Source of the DNA: Pythium myriotylum
Lineage: Eukaryota; Oomycota; Peronosporomycetes; Pythiales; Pythiaceae
Assembly (NCBI GenBank): GCA_023091665.1
Contig: JALJCQ010000001.1
Span: 3,568,501-3,632,500 of the forward strand
DNA length: 64,000 nt
Direction: 5' to 3'
The position numbers and the translations under genes were made by a program. The first letter of the stretch is position 1; every line of letters begins with the position of its first letter. The notes below the pieces were generated by a model, which saw only the letters and a list, made by a program, of their open reading frames with translations, searched no databases and had not been told where the DNA came from. This document shows positions 52,896 through 64,000 of this stretch, piece after piece.

Positions 52896-54058
52896 TCAAA
52901 GCACCGTCGACTCCTGCGGCGTCGCGAGCACGAACGCCGCGCCCGCGGCCGTCGTCGTGCGCGGCGTCTTGTCGTCCAGCGCCTCGAGCGCCTGCTTCTT
53001 CTTGCGCAGCACGAAGATGGCCGAGGCCGCCACGGCCGCCGCGGCGCCCACGCTCAGCAGCACGAAGACCTCGGCGCCCGTCGAGCTCTCGTTCGACGAG
53101 CGCGTCGTCACTTCTTGCACTTCCGTCTGCGGTGCCGTCGCGACAGGCGCGGGCTCCACGACCGGCGTAGTAGTAGGAGGAACCTCCAGATCCAAAGCCC
53201 TGTCCTCGCCAATGGTGGCACTGCCGGATCCGTGGTCGCCGAGGAACCCAGTACCGTTGAACGAGAGGCTCTCGTTCTCCGCGGGGGCTTGTGTTGTGGG
53301 TTCTGGGGTCGTTGGCGCTGGCGTCGAGGGCGGAGGTGTCGGAGGGTCCGTCTTGCGTCCCGGTCCGCCAGGGCAGAAGATGACCTCCAGGTCCGTGTTG
53401 GGTCCACACACTCGCGTCTTGAGATCGTCGGGAAAGTGATAGGCTTCAGGACAGCCGTCGTACATGCACGTGATGGTCGTGCACGACGGGAATTGGCGGC
53501 TGGGTGGGGCTGACGGGATGATCTGCATGGGCACGTTGTAGCCGACACCTCCGGTGTGAGTCTTGCATTCCTCGAGACTCTTGCACCTATCAGGCTGCAA
53601 AAAAAAAAAATGCCGAGGAGGCTGGTTAGCATACAACACAAGTCCAAGATTGCACGGGCTTTGGCACACGTACTCCGTGCTTGACGCCGGTGGGGATGAT
53701 GCTGATATCCAAGTAGACCTTGCCCTGGTCGACGGTGATCTCCGCCACTACAGCACTCTGCGTGTCAGCATATACTATCAAATTGCAACGTCGTAGGAGA
53801 TAAGCTACTACTCACGCGTGGCCTGAGCGCCCGTGCCAGCCTTGAAGACCTGGCTGATGGTCCCCATGGCAAACTCCTTGGTAATCGAGCTGCCGGGCAT
53901 GAACGGGTCCGCACTGATGACGCGCTTGGTCCCGACGTGAGAGAGGATAAACTCATCGGCACATTGGTTTTGACGAGCACTTTGATGGCACTCGCGCTGT
54001 CGAGCGCCAGCGCTGCGATCACGGCAGCCACGAGCGAGCTCTTGATGCTGCTCCACAT
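52896..54058 (-). pseudogene. membrane-anchored thaumatin-like protein 2, with frameshift in exon 1
   Basis: Same three-exon layout as the neighbour: 54058-53816, 53747-53674 (74 nt, same size) and 53594-52896. The signal peptide (SLVAAVIAALALDSASA) is followed by IKVLVKTN in frame. Then near 53963-53968 the frame changes and the matching sequence (CADEFILSHVGTK...TISQVFKAGTGAQAT) continues in another frame. Exons 2 and 3 are intact: AEITVDQGKVYLDISIIPTG, CMYDGCPEAYHFPDD, a TTPEPTTQAP stalk, membrane segment VFVLLSVGAAAAVAASAIFV and a basic tail. The exon 3 acceptor is preceded by a 12-T run (gene sense). The one-place damage suggests either recent inactivation or a sequencing error. Confidence 0.7.
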
Positions 54059-55474
54059 TGGCGAGCTGAAGTACGCGGAGGCGAGTCCGACGTGGGTCTA
54101 TCTCTTCGCGATCGGATCGGATCGAGTCCAGTTCGCGAATGAGCCTTTCCGTAGAAATGCACGCGCGTCCGGTTGGGCGGCCCACACGTCAGCGTGGGAC
54201 TTTGACCCGAGTGCGCCAGCCACTGGTGGGCTCAAAAGAAGTGATATCGCGGTTGCGTCACCCCCAGATGTAGCTGCTGCTTGCTCTTGCAGCAAAGGCG
54301 ACTGAGTCTTCCAATCAACAGGTCAAAGCCCAGTCATCCGGTCAAGCGGGATCCGAAGTTGGACCAACCACTCGGATCCAAGACCAGCTTGTATCAGCAT
54401 ATCCATTTCGGAGAGAGACAGTGCCCGCTGTTCTGCAGAACACCGGCACAAGTCACTCCTGGATAACCTGCAGCCGCCGGCGACGTCTGCAACTGACTCC
54501 AAACACGCTGGAGGGCGCTTTCTTTCGACTGCCCTCAATTGCAGTCTCGTCGTGGCGTTGTGAGTCGATGACACATCGGGACGGTTCCGTATCAGCGAAC
54601 CGGGCGGTCAGCCCGAGTGACACCGTTGCACCCTCCCGATCTTGTTCCGATCTGCCATCAAGTTCTGACTAAACGCACTGTGCCTCTTCTCGCACGAGAA
54701 GGGCCTCAAACAGATAAACTCCTCGCTCTCGTCGAGCCAGTGGACCTGAGAAAGTGGTAAGTACAGAGAAAGTGGCAGGAAGTTGTGCGCATTCAACGAC
54801 CACGAACGCGGCCGCGGCCAATGGCCCTCGACACGCTCTGCGTGGCCGTTCCCCCGTCGCGAGCGTTGCGCGTGTTTGGAAGAGTCCGGCTGTTCCACGT
54901 TGACGTGGAGACCCTTCCATGGAGCAAGAGGAGGCCAAGGTCGTGACGGACCATGCAGTTGGTTGCTTTAGGTTTCCCCCTCATCCGCTCAGAACGTCCG
55001 CTCAGATGCGTCTGAGTCCGCCCTGGAACTACTGGTGGTCAGAATGAAGACGCTTTTTCCACCAATGAGATCGCGCGATTCAGTGCTCTGAGAGAGTCAG
55101 TGGCCACTGGCCACACACCTTCAAACGGTGCGATCCTCAAAGGTTGTTGGTTGTGACGTGTGGTGGCCACGAGGGCGGCTATAAATAAACCTCGTGTCCA
55201 ACTGCAACCTCGGACAGCGAGGTTTTTCCTTTTCTCTTGCCATTTGTATCCCGTGCCCCCAGAGTGAAGGTCGCACGAAGCAAATCACCTCATCGAGGTT
55301 TTATCAGCCGGCGGCTCCATCCGCGGGCAAAATGACTGGGGGAACCCATTCCTCCGAAAGGACATCCATCACTAGCCAAGCGCTCGCCTCCCTCGCTCTT
55401 CCTCCTCCTTTCGTCGCTCGCTCGCGTCTTATTCCTCCGTCTCCGTCGCCGTCGCCACCGCCGTCTCGATCGCC
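54059..55474. other. intergenic region
   Basis: About 1.4 kb upstream of both the thaumatin-like gene 2 and the CCT-domain gene. CCAAT-type sequence near 55061 and a TATA-like AAATAAA near 55183. No coding region recognised. Confidence 0.45.
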
Positions 55475-56355
55475 ATGTTGGTCGCCAGGAAACGCGCGCG
55501 CGAGAGCGAGTCGCCGCTGCTGCGCGGGCCACAAGAGCTGCTCGCGTTCAAGGCCCACGCCGCGGCGCCCGCCGAGAGCCAGCGCCTGCTCAAGGACCTC
55601 GGCGACGGCCGCGGCGCGCTCGCCGAGCTGCTCGCGCGTCTCCACGAGCGCGAGCCTGCGGCCCACGACGACGCCGCGCTCGAGGTAAGCCCTGTCGCAT
55701 GCGTCTCGTCGATTTCATTCCGGTGGTCTGACCCGCGTGGCCTTACCGTGTAGATGGCGCGCGCACGCCTGAGCTCGCAGGAGCTCTTCCTGAGCGTCGT
55801 GCTCGAGTGGCAGCGCTGCCCCGAGCCCGTCGAGTCGCCGACCGCCGCGCTCTTCCGCCACGACCGCGCGTTTCTCAAGGACGAAGCCAGCTACGCGTCC
55901 TCGTCGTCGGGCGCGTCCTCGTATGCGCCGTCCGATGACGAGCGAGAGAACGACGTCGTCTCGACCAAGCGCTCGCGCCAAAAGGTCGACGTGAGCCCCA
56001 CGAGGTGAGCAACGCGCGAAGCGAAAAAAAAAAATCTTTCGCGATGGACCAATTTCTCAACCCATCTTGTGGTTTTGGTATATGTAGCGTCCACAACGTG
56101 CCGGGCGCGCTCACGCCGCTTCGCCTCGACGCCCACAACTCGCCCTCCAAGCGCATCGGCATCTACACGCCGCGCGCGCGCCAGGAGCTGCTCCGGAAAT
56201 ACATGGCCAAGCGCGCGCGCCGCCTGTCTCAGAACACGGTTCGCTACGGCGTTCGCAAGACGCTCGCGAACGCGCGGCCGCGTGTGAAAGGCCGCTTCGT
56301 CAAGACCGAGACGCCGCTCACGGCCGCGCTCGTGCAAAAATCCAAGACGGACTAA
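55475..56355 (+). CDS. CCT-domain (CONSTANS/TOC1-type) nuclear protein
   Basis: Three exons: 55475-55684, 55754-56004 and 56088-56355 (242 aa; phases 0 and 2). The N-terminal 150 residues are Ala/Arg/Glu-rich and helical, with a Ser-rich acidic patch (YASSSSGASSYAPSDDEREN) before basic KRSRQK. The CCT motif is at about 180-222: RQELLRKYMAKRARRLSQNT followed by VRYGVRKTLANARPRVKGRF and VKTE. CCT domains bind DNA with NF-Y partners or direct protein interactions in plants; they also occur in stramenopiles and other protists. No B-box zinc finger or response-regulator domain is present. Likely a nuclear regulator. Confidence 0.8.
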
Positions 56356-56605
56356 CTGTTTCTCTCGTCACGCCGTTGTCGCCCCGATTTTGATATCTAT
56401 ACGCGCCAAGATCCTCGAACGACGCTGTGTACAATACCAAGCCTCGCTCCGCCAAGAGAAAATGCTCTCCAAATGCTTCCCCTTCATGAGCAAGTTTATT
56501 TACCAACTCGAAATTCTGTACACATTGTATGATGGCGGGTAGCGGAATAAAATACACATCTCTTCTTCATGACTTTTATCTTTGAGGCCTTTGTGCCTCT
56601 TCCCA

Positions 56606-58293
56606 CTACTTCTTCGGTGGTCGCACCGGTTTCTCTTTCCTCCTTCCAATCACAGAAGCCGTTTTCTCTTGGAGCTCGGCGATCTTGCACGGTCGCAGTC
56701 CGTCATCAGCGTCGTCCGAGTCCGAATTGTCGAACTCGTCGGCCGAAGGAGGCAGCGGTCGCATCAGCGAGACCCCTCCAGTAGCTGCGCTTTGGTTCGA
56801 GCTCTTTTTGTCGCGAGATAACTTGCTATGGGCTGTGTCGTTGGCTGTATCGGGCTTTGGCGTCGTGCCGTGGGCGTTCGTAGCGATGTTGTGGATGTCG
56901 ACCAGCTCTCCAATCCGCTGCTCGATTACGCCGAGAAGCTTCATCATGTTGGCCTCAGTGACCCCGTGCGAGCTCAGCTGCTGTGAGAAAGCCTCATCGC
57001 TGTGACCGATCTTGTGGTAGATGTTCAGCGCACCAGTCTTCATGGCGTCGATAGCTTCAGCAGACTCGGCCTGTCGCATCTCGAAGAACGCGACTTTCTG
57101 CTTGGATTTCTCAATCTGATCCTCGAGTTCTTGCTTGAGCTGCGCGCGGTAGGCGTCGCTATTTGTTCCAGAACCTTTACATGATTCAATGAGCTGCTCG
57201 AGCCCATTGTTCTCGATCTCAATCGCCTCCATCTCGGTGTTCAATTCGTTAATTAAATTGAACATGGAGAAGTTCTTCTCTTCAGCTGACATTAGAGCAT
57301 GGGCGAGCTCTTCGGCGTCTTGAACGCCTGTTTTTTTCTTGATTTTGGTCAAACCGTCTTCGGCGGATTTGAGTCGTTCGCTTTGGCGGCGTAGGTCACT
57401 CTCCTTCTCGTTGATCAGCCACACGTTTTTCATCGTCTCGTCACGTAGTTTGATGTCCGGGGTCGACAGCAGCGAGAAACCGGGGCTCCCGGATCCGGTT
57501 ATCTCGCTTGATGTTACACGGCCTCGCACCGACGGCATGGTGCTCCTCGTTGGGCTCTTAGGAGTACGTAGGCGCGGGATATCGCGGATGTTGGCGCGGT
57601 CCAGATCCAATCGCATCTTCTTCTCTTGCCACCCAGCTTCGAACTCTTCGTCGTCTTCCTGTACTTGTGCGCGCATCATCTCGGCCTGTCGGTTTGCTCG
57701 ATCGCGAGCGTCGAAAGCATTCTGCGTCGCAGTCGTCACTTTCGATATCTCATTCTGTTTCTGGAAGGTCTCTCGCTCGAGTTTCTCCTGGATGACTTGT
57801 TGCTGCACCTTTTCGCGTCGCAGCGACTGGATATCCTCTCGCAGTTTCTTGTTCGCGTTTCGCTACGTGGTGAGCCAGACGTTGGTCAGTCTATGCGATC
57901 TAGACACTTGAATACCCTACGGCAACTCACAATCTCATTGTAGCGTGTTAGAACTTTGTCCAACCGGTTCTCAAGCGTGCGCACAGATTTGACTTCGGAC
58001 GTGGCCGTACAGGCTTGCGTGTTGATGACGTTGCAGAGCCGCTTTTTGGTGTCCAAGTGGACCTCTCGTATCCTAGCCAGGCAGACATCCAACTCTACGC
58101 TTCGTCGGCGTTCCATATCAAGCCTCTTCGCATAGTGGTCCCCTTGTTGCATGAGCGTGCTTACGCGCTCGCGAAACATGGGGCTGTCAAGTCTTGATGG
58201 ACTCAACGGGATTGAATTGATATCAGGTGGAAATACTCGTGGCCTTGGCACGGGCGACTGGAAGCGGCTTCCTGGACCATCTACCATGCTCAT
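56606..58293 (-). CDS. outer dynein arm docking complex-like coiled-coil protein (CCDC114/CCDC63/ODA1 type)
   Basis: Two exons: 58293-57931 (121 codons; start MSMVDGPGSRF, with the frame open further upstream) and 57862-56606 (539 aa; 68-nt intron, donor GTGAGT, acceptor CGTAG). A Pro/Ser-rich N-terminus precedes long coiled coils: RLDMERRRSVELDVCLARIR, RNANKKLREDIQSLRREKV, then AEEKNFSMFNLINELNTEME, which resembles the ODA1/CCDC114 core, and a coiled C-terminal half. The last about 90 residues are charged and low in complexity (DEFDNSDSDDADDG). Likely binds the outer dynein arm to doublet microtubules of the zoospore flagellum. Confidence 0.65.
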
Positions 58294-58522
58294 CTCGCTT
58301 GTTGTTGCTGCTGCTCTGGGATCGCCAGATGAGAGAGAGTTGGCTCCTGGATGAACTCGGTCCAAAATAGCTGATTCCGGTACCTCTAAATGGAAACGAT
58401 GGCTACATATACGACTTTTAAAGTTTCTGTGCAGCTCTTGGAGGTGGCTGTTACACAAATATGCTGTTCAATACAATTGCGAGGTGATGCTACTGCTACT
58501 GCACAAAACAATCAAACAAAGA

Positions 58523-60577
58523 TCACAAAATCAGCTTGATCAACTCCTCTGATCCAGCTGCAGCGATGAGGTGCTCTCGCGACGGCAGTGCGTAGTACTT
58601 GCGTCGTGCATAGCACGCATCGTCGTGAAACTCGACTGTGTCGCGAACTTTGACGACAGGGACGTATAGAAGAAGGTCCAGTGACGTATTGAACCATTCC
58701 CGGTTGTGAGATGTTAGGATCAAGATCCAGGCGTGATTCTTCTGTCGTTCGTTGACGTGATGAATAAGCTCTTCCTCTGTGCACGGCCCCGCATCGATCA
58801 AAACGAGCAATAAAGCCTACAACAGCCATTAGAAAGTCAGCCGATAAGAGCGCAAGCAATATTTGTTTTCGACTGTACCTTCGGGTATGTACCAAGACAG
58901 CGAATTCGGCTGACGTAGTCGTGCTCGAAGAATACAGTGGCAGCAGCTGCAACATGTTTATAGTCTACTCTCCATTTGGACTCCTCCGCCTCACAGTCGA
59001 TCGAGAGATGACGACACTCAGTGAGAACTGCCCGAATAGCCTTTTGGATTACCATGACCACAGGCTCGACTTCGCAGCGGCCGTGTTTCAGTGCCTTCTG
59101 TGATGCCAACTGAAATGCTTGCGTCGCGATCACGTCGCTGAGGTGTGCCTGGTTGCCCATTGGGACTAATGCGTTCTCAGCTACTAATTCGAGGCGAGTC
59201 GCCAGCGATTTGAATGTCCAGCCCGGTATTCGGTACACGTATTTGTCTGCTTCAGTTGAGATGAAACCGCCGAACGTAGTGCTGAATCGTCGTACCGTCT
59301 TAGCATCATGACCTGTGACTGTTGACATCAAATTGAAAGTTTTAGTGCGCACATGATATGATTTCAAAGCGTCCTTCGCTCGCACTCACGGATCACCTTG
59401 AGCCCACGGTCACGTACGTGCATATTTAGATAGCGAAGAAGATCATCGAGGGTTGCTAATTTGCTCGTGAGGGACTTGATTTGAGCGTCAATATTTTCTA
59501 CGACGACGACGCTGTGATTGGTGAGGTAACGTTCGACTAGTTTGTAACAGGAACTGGCCAGACTTACCTGGTGACTGCGGGATTAACAGGCGGAACAGTT
59601 CGCTCAGATTTAACGTATTCTTTAACGCTGCGCCAGCGAGGAAAGTCCCAGCGGCATTTGAGGCGGCCACGAATGACGTCATAAACTTTGCTGGGTGTGT
59701 TGTAGAACTCAGCGTCAACATGGACAATCTCAACCGTCTCGGGTGGCATCACTTCCAAACTCAAGCTGCGGAGGATTGCTCGCAGCAGAAAGTTAGTCGA
59801 TTCAGGGGATGATCCTGTCACATATAACCCTTGTGTACGCTCCTCTGACAAATATTTTGCCAGTTCTGCGCGCTGTTCTACAAACCCGACTTCCAAGTGA
59901 TTCTCCAAGTTGAACCGGATTCGCGAAAAGGCTTCTTTCTTCCGCTCAGGTGTCCACCAGTGATCACATACTAAGAGGTCTTTCGATTCACTGGGTGGTG
60001 AGTCATGACCATGACCATACACTTGCCATTCAGAATGGAATGGGGGCGCTTGGCGCTTGGGTGGCGAGGCCTTCGGTGAAGGTGCGCTCGGGTCTTGTGG
60101 ACCGCGCTTACGATCATGGAGGTCGTGGGCTACCTCTGCGTTGGTCTTTTCAATGTGAATCGCTTCTACACGATCGGACAGAGACATTAGCTGAGTCGCT
60201 CTCTCACGGTCGCCCACTGCAGAAGACGTTGCAGCAGAAGCTGAGGCGGGTACGGAGGCTCGTGTAACTCCGAAACTTTCTGAATGTTGCTGGAGTGATT
60301 TCGGTGGGCTGCTTCGTAGCATGCGGTCCTCGATGAGTTCGCTGGAAGTAGCTTGTGGTACAACTCCGAGTGCTCGGCCGGGCACGATCCTCGTGGGCTT
60401 CGTCGGCGCCTTGTGCATCGTGCAAGAACATATAGAGGAAGCAGCTGTGGTTCGCGTCTGTTGCTGTTCGATCCTTCTGTGCGTCGTTGGCGTCCAAGAA
60501 TGCGCCCGAACGCTGTGTATGCTCCTGTCCCTCTTCGAGATGCCTTGAGGGAGTAATGAGAGCCTGGTGTGAGCCAC
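58523..60577 (-). CDS. ORC1/CDC6-like AAA+ protein, divergent
   Basis: Exons by splice signals: first exon ending near 59568 (start at 60418, MHKAPTKPTR, or 60577), 59536/59555-59390, 59318-58879 and 58816-58523. The join near 59530-59568 is out of phase by one base with simple GT-AG choices. The order resembles ORC1/CDC6: a disordered N-terminus, a helical entry (RAELAKYLSEERTQGLYVTG) where Walker A is expected but degenerate (GSSPEST, no GKT), Walker B-like SVVVVENIDAQI, sensor-1-like VILTGHDAKTVRRFSTTFGG and a C-terminal winged-helix-like part (YPKALLLVLIDAGPCTEEEL). Possible role: origin-recognition or replication-licensing factor that no longer binds ATP tightly; another AAA+ family is possible. 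Confidence 0.4.
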
Positions 60578-63500
60578 TCGTTCTGCTGTACTTAAAATTT
60601 GTATATACCATTTTCGACTCCAGATACTCTGGTGGATTTTGGCACTGAAGTTGAGTCAAAGCAAGACCTGAGCGACTAGACTTCTCCCCGCACAAACTTC
60701 CTAAGGTGCTTGAATGGCTTCGAACAGGTAAGAATCGTTTCGAGTAGCCATCGAACGAATTTAAATCGCCGTCAGCTGGAAATCCATCGCAGTTACCACG
60801 TCACTGGGCTATAACTGTGGCCGCCAATTGGGAAGATGGTGCGCGCGGCATGTGTTTGTGGCCTGCATAAATAAGCTCAACTCCGTGGTCAGCAGGACGA
60901 TTGCTTTGGTTTTGCTTCAACGTCAAGCTTGAACATCATAAGGACAGTACAACTCAGTCTCAGAAATGACACAGCTGTGAGACAACACAAGTGAATGTGT
61001 GCCGCCATTTGCGCCATACTGTCCGACGAATTGGAGCAATTTAGTTCTCTCCAGGTGCAACGCATGGGGCCAAGGTGAGTTTTCGCACAATTGATCTCGA
61101 CCGACGAGGTGCGTTTGAGAGATACATGTTCTTGCCGAGTCGGTGGCAACCTCACCAGGGAAGTGAATTTAAAGACGTCAAGTTAGTCGCGTTCCCACAA
61201 TGCTCGTCGTGTAGGGGCGGAAGGGGACATCTCTATGACGGAGACATAATTCTACGGGTAGTCATTCGGTGCCTTCTCACGAGCCCTCACAGGATAAAGG
61301 GAAAATCTCCCGGATACGCCACGTCACGATAATCTTTGTTGAATTACTCCGCAATCAATGTAAATTCAAGGGTTACACATGCGTGTTGTCGCATGATGTG
61401 TGTAGCTTTTGCCGAATAATGAGTGACCTGTATTCCAACAAATGAAGTGGTAACGTACAATCCGCAGTGAAGCCTGTGACCAAAATTGTCAGACGTCTAG
61501 TCCAGTGAAGATATGGTAGTCAAACGAGCGGGAGAGGGGATTTATAATAAACACACTAGCATTGGATTCTTCTCGTATCCATCTACAATTCATTGAGAGT
61601 GCCATGTACAGAGTGTTCACATCCATCATTCACGCCGAATTCGCCGAACCGAAAATTACATTTGTAAATTACGGAATTATTCGAAATATACGGGTCCTTC
61701 CCGCAGCCAGCGGGGGTGTCGGGGAGCACGGCAACTTGTGCCGGCGAGGCCGCGCGACCCCCACAACCGCCAAACTTTGTCAGAACATGTGTGGGAGGTG
61801 TGTGCACGTCCCCGTAGCCTCACATGTCGAGACTTTGTGCGATGCGGCAAAGCTTACGCGCGTTTTGTGGGATTTGGGCCGAATCGAACAAAAACGCATT
61901 AACATTTTCGGCGTTGGTGATGGCGGCGCCCGACATACGTTGACTATATGCCCCGTGGCATTACCCACCGAATGCAAAGAGAACCACTCGCATCCGCGCA
62001 GCCGTCGAAAAGTTACATGCGACTTTGTATTTTTTTGTACCCAAAATTTGGCGATTTTGGGCGGTTTTTCGGGTACATTTTCCGCCGCCGACAAAAGACG
62101 GCTGCCGCGACGCCAGTAAAACTTTGCAGGCGTGTAGACAGCATGTGTGCGCATGTTTTGATGCCCCGATAGGCTACCCCAGGTCTACTGGGCCAAAGTT
62201 AGTCAAGGTTTTGCACGAAATTTTTGCCCCGCCGACCACTTCTCGGACCCAAAAGGCCCCCTAGCCGAGCCCTCTGCCGGAAAAAAACCATATAACTTTT
62301 CTTCCTGTGCTCTATACTACACGTCCAAGCTTTTAAATCCGGGGTTGCACGCGAAAATCGGCACTCTAGCTGCGGAATTGTAGGAAAAACCACCCTGAAC
62401 ACTATGTTTTTAAAGTTTGTCGAAAACCTTGACAATTTTCACAAAACGCACCCAACCGACATGTAACCCGGATTTCAATGCATGGATAGGGTGACAAAAA
62501 TGCGCTGAGCACGATAGTCAAGTCAGATTTGGCCTCCGGTCCGCGCAAGGGCTCCAAAATGCCATATTTATACAAAAGTAGGGCTACCAAACCCTATTCT
62601 CGACCACAAAACCTACACTTCAACCCCCTCCGCACCCTTTCCTCGACTCGAAAACACTCTTACAACACTTCCTACACTCTTTTGCACCGTTGGTAGGCGG
62701 TAGAACGCGGTATTCGAGTCCCTACAGGCTTTCACAAATTGCATTTGACCTCCGCCCAAACCCTATTTTTTTGGTCATGACCGCCACTTCAACGGCCATA
62801 ACTTTGCACCCACGATATTAATTTTTGGTCTGCAAACGCCAAAAGATGCGCCTTACTCGTGCGCATCTATTGCACTCTTCGTTATTTCTCTCCCATCCAT
62901 ATCCACAAATATAACAAGTTTTTTGTATCAAATTTTCACAAACTCACAAATTTCCGTGTTACTTTTTCAAAACCCTATGAACCACCAACAAAACCTTATT
63001 AACATTTTGCCTACGGGTCATACCTACAAACGTGCGCAAACAGATCTCGATTACCTTCAGCCGTCTTAAAGTTATACAGAAAATAGTTCGTCTCGGCACC
63101 AATTTTCACACTTTCTTCGAAACCCTAAAATCTCACATATTCACGCCTACCGCCAACCCGCACGCACTGGGCTCGTGTAACACGATGTATAAACATCCGT
63201 GCAGTTGCGGGGGTCATTTATTGGTGCACCATGCAGATATACACCCAGCCGATCTGGAGATATTACTACCCATATACCCCATTCACCTTCCATTTTCTCA
63301 CACGTCGCATACATCTTGATGGAATCGCCCCCATGACGGGCCCCCCTCCTACAGTGACCCCGACGGCTCCTGCGACGGAGTCCCACACAGGGGGAATACC
63401 CTAGAGCGAAGGGTCGCCACCAAAACATATGTTTTGGGTTTTTGAGGGTTTTTGCCTATACTTGTTTTTTGTATATACCACCGCTGGAAGATCGCCAAAA

Positions 63501-64000
63501 ATTCGGTTTTTTACGCCCGGTCCCAGAAATCTTCAATACTTGGCGCATTTCTGAAAGCCGTATGGGACGGGGACCATGTGGTGATGTGAAATGACTACTA
63601 GTAGCAAGATGTCAATAGATGTCTGCGAACGGGTTGTAGTAATATCTCCCACGAACGTATTGTTCAGGCAATTCGTGGCTTTTTGCTTGGTTTTCGCAGG
63701 GATGATTCTGTCATTTCTAAGACTCGGGCAATTGGCAAAAACAAGTGCGTAGTGCTTTCCGTTGGAGAATCTAATGGAGTCTGCGTGCGAACGGAAAATT
63801 GAGATTGTGTTCTTATGCTTTGCATAAAAATACAGTTCCGATTTGGTGCGCTAGTGTTGCGCTGGGTCTTTTGCGCCGACTTCGGTTGTGTGCGAGAGGC
63901 TACAACAACACACCTAAGGGTTTCTCTTGTGAACTGCTTGCATGCTTAGAGCTGTGTTACGTCGGACAACATTGTTGTCCTTGATGTTTCGCTGTCTTTT
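60578..64000. other. gene-poor region
   Basis: About 3.4 kb with no convincing gene. AT content rises and short purine/pyrimidine-biased stretches occur. An 85-aa frame at 61075-61332 with CSSCRGGRG (a CxxCxGG-like knot) and a 185-aa frame at 61562-62119 have no recognisable homology and low coding character. Repeat-derived sequence seems likely. Confidence 0.5.

Noticed and set aside
61562..62119. 185-codon frame as a gene
   Set aside because: No recognisable domain, biased composition and no plausible promoter or splice context; treated as chance.
63330..63420. Possible 5S rRNA or gag-like start in the GC-rich patch
   Set aside because: No match to conserved 5S blocks, and the proline-rich frame ends after about two dozen codons.

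Overview
This window is nuclear DNA from a eukaryote, most probably an oomycete (Pythium/Globisporangium/Phytophthora-like). The evidence is compact, GC-rich genes with short introns (mostly 60-80 nt, GTRNGT...YAG), flagellar/ciliary proteins (CFAP221-like, outer dynein arm docking-like), a Crinkler (CRN)-like effector remnant, an ABCG transporter relic of the type abundant in oomycetes, a PH-domain myosin, and single-exon bacterial-type enzymes in tandem arrays. The species cannot be fixed from the sequence alone. No rRNA, tRNA or CRISPR was recognised.

Layout. 1-4.4 kb: 3' part of a sulfite reductase flavoprotein gene, convergent with a CFAP221-like central-pair protein. 4.7-18 kb: an expanded, decaying MATE transporter array on the minus strand. 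It has four two-exon copies, all with an acidic dileucine motif (EKTPLL) near the N-terminus. Copies 1 and 2 are intact; copies 3 and 4 each carry exactly one single-base deletion in exon 2. Two short MATE relics lie between copies. Between copies 3 and 4 is an ABCG pseudogene interrupted by a 625-bp insertion with a retroelement RNase H domain, flanked by a 6-bp target-site duplication; removing the insert restores the ABCG reading frame across the junction. A 28-C homopolymer lies between this array and the next. 18.9-22.2 kb: four tandem intronless maltose/galactoside-type O-acetyltransferases. 22.5-24.5 kb: a secreted multicopper oxidase with a Met/Asp-rich insert. 26.3-29.1 kb: a C2-DUSP protein and a BSD-domain protein. 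29.6-34.5 kb: two paralogous type I membrane proteins around an orphan gene. 34.8-38.5 kb: CMS1 (ribosome assembly), then a duplicated CMS1 3' end that brackets a broken CRN-like effector gene, then a mitochondrial carrier. 39.2-45.9 kb: a 1553-aa PH-myosin and an acyltransferase-3 protein. 46.2-50.7 kb: housekeeping genes (gamma carbonic anhydrase, COMMD6-like, ABCE1, RLP24). 51-54 kb: two tandem membrane-anchored thaumatin-like proteins, the second with a frameshift. 55.5-60.6 kb: a CCT-domain protein, an ODA-docking coiled coil and a divergent ORC1/CDC6-like AAA+ protein. 60.6-64 kb: no convincing gene.

Functionally this is a mosaic. Housekeeping and flagellar genes are interspersed with blocks under duplication and decay: the transporters (MATE, ABCG), surface proteins, acetyltransferases and effector remnant. 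No single pathway links the window. The most notable structures are the MATE array with its nested broken ABCG/retroelement, the CMS1-CRN breakpoint, the membrane-tethered thaumatin-like pair and the PH-myosin. Exon boundaries were inferred by eye from splice signals, reading-frame phase and paralogue comparison; they have not been tested with transcripts.
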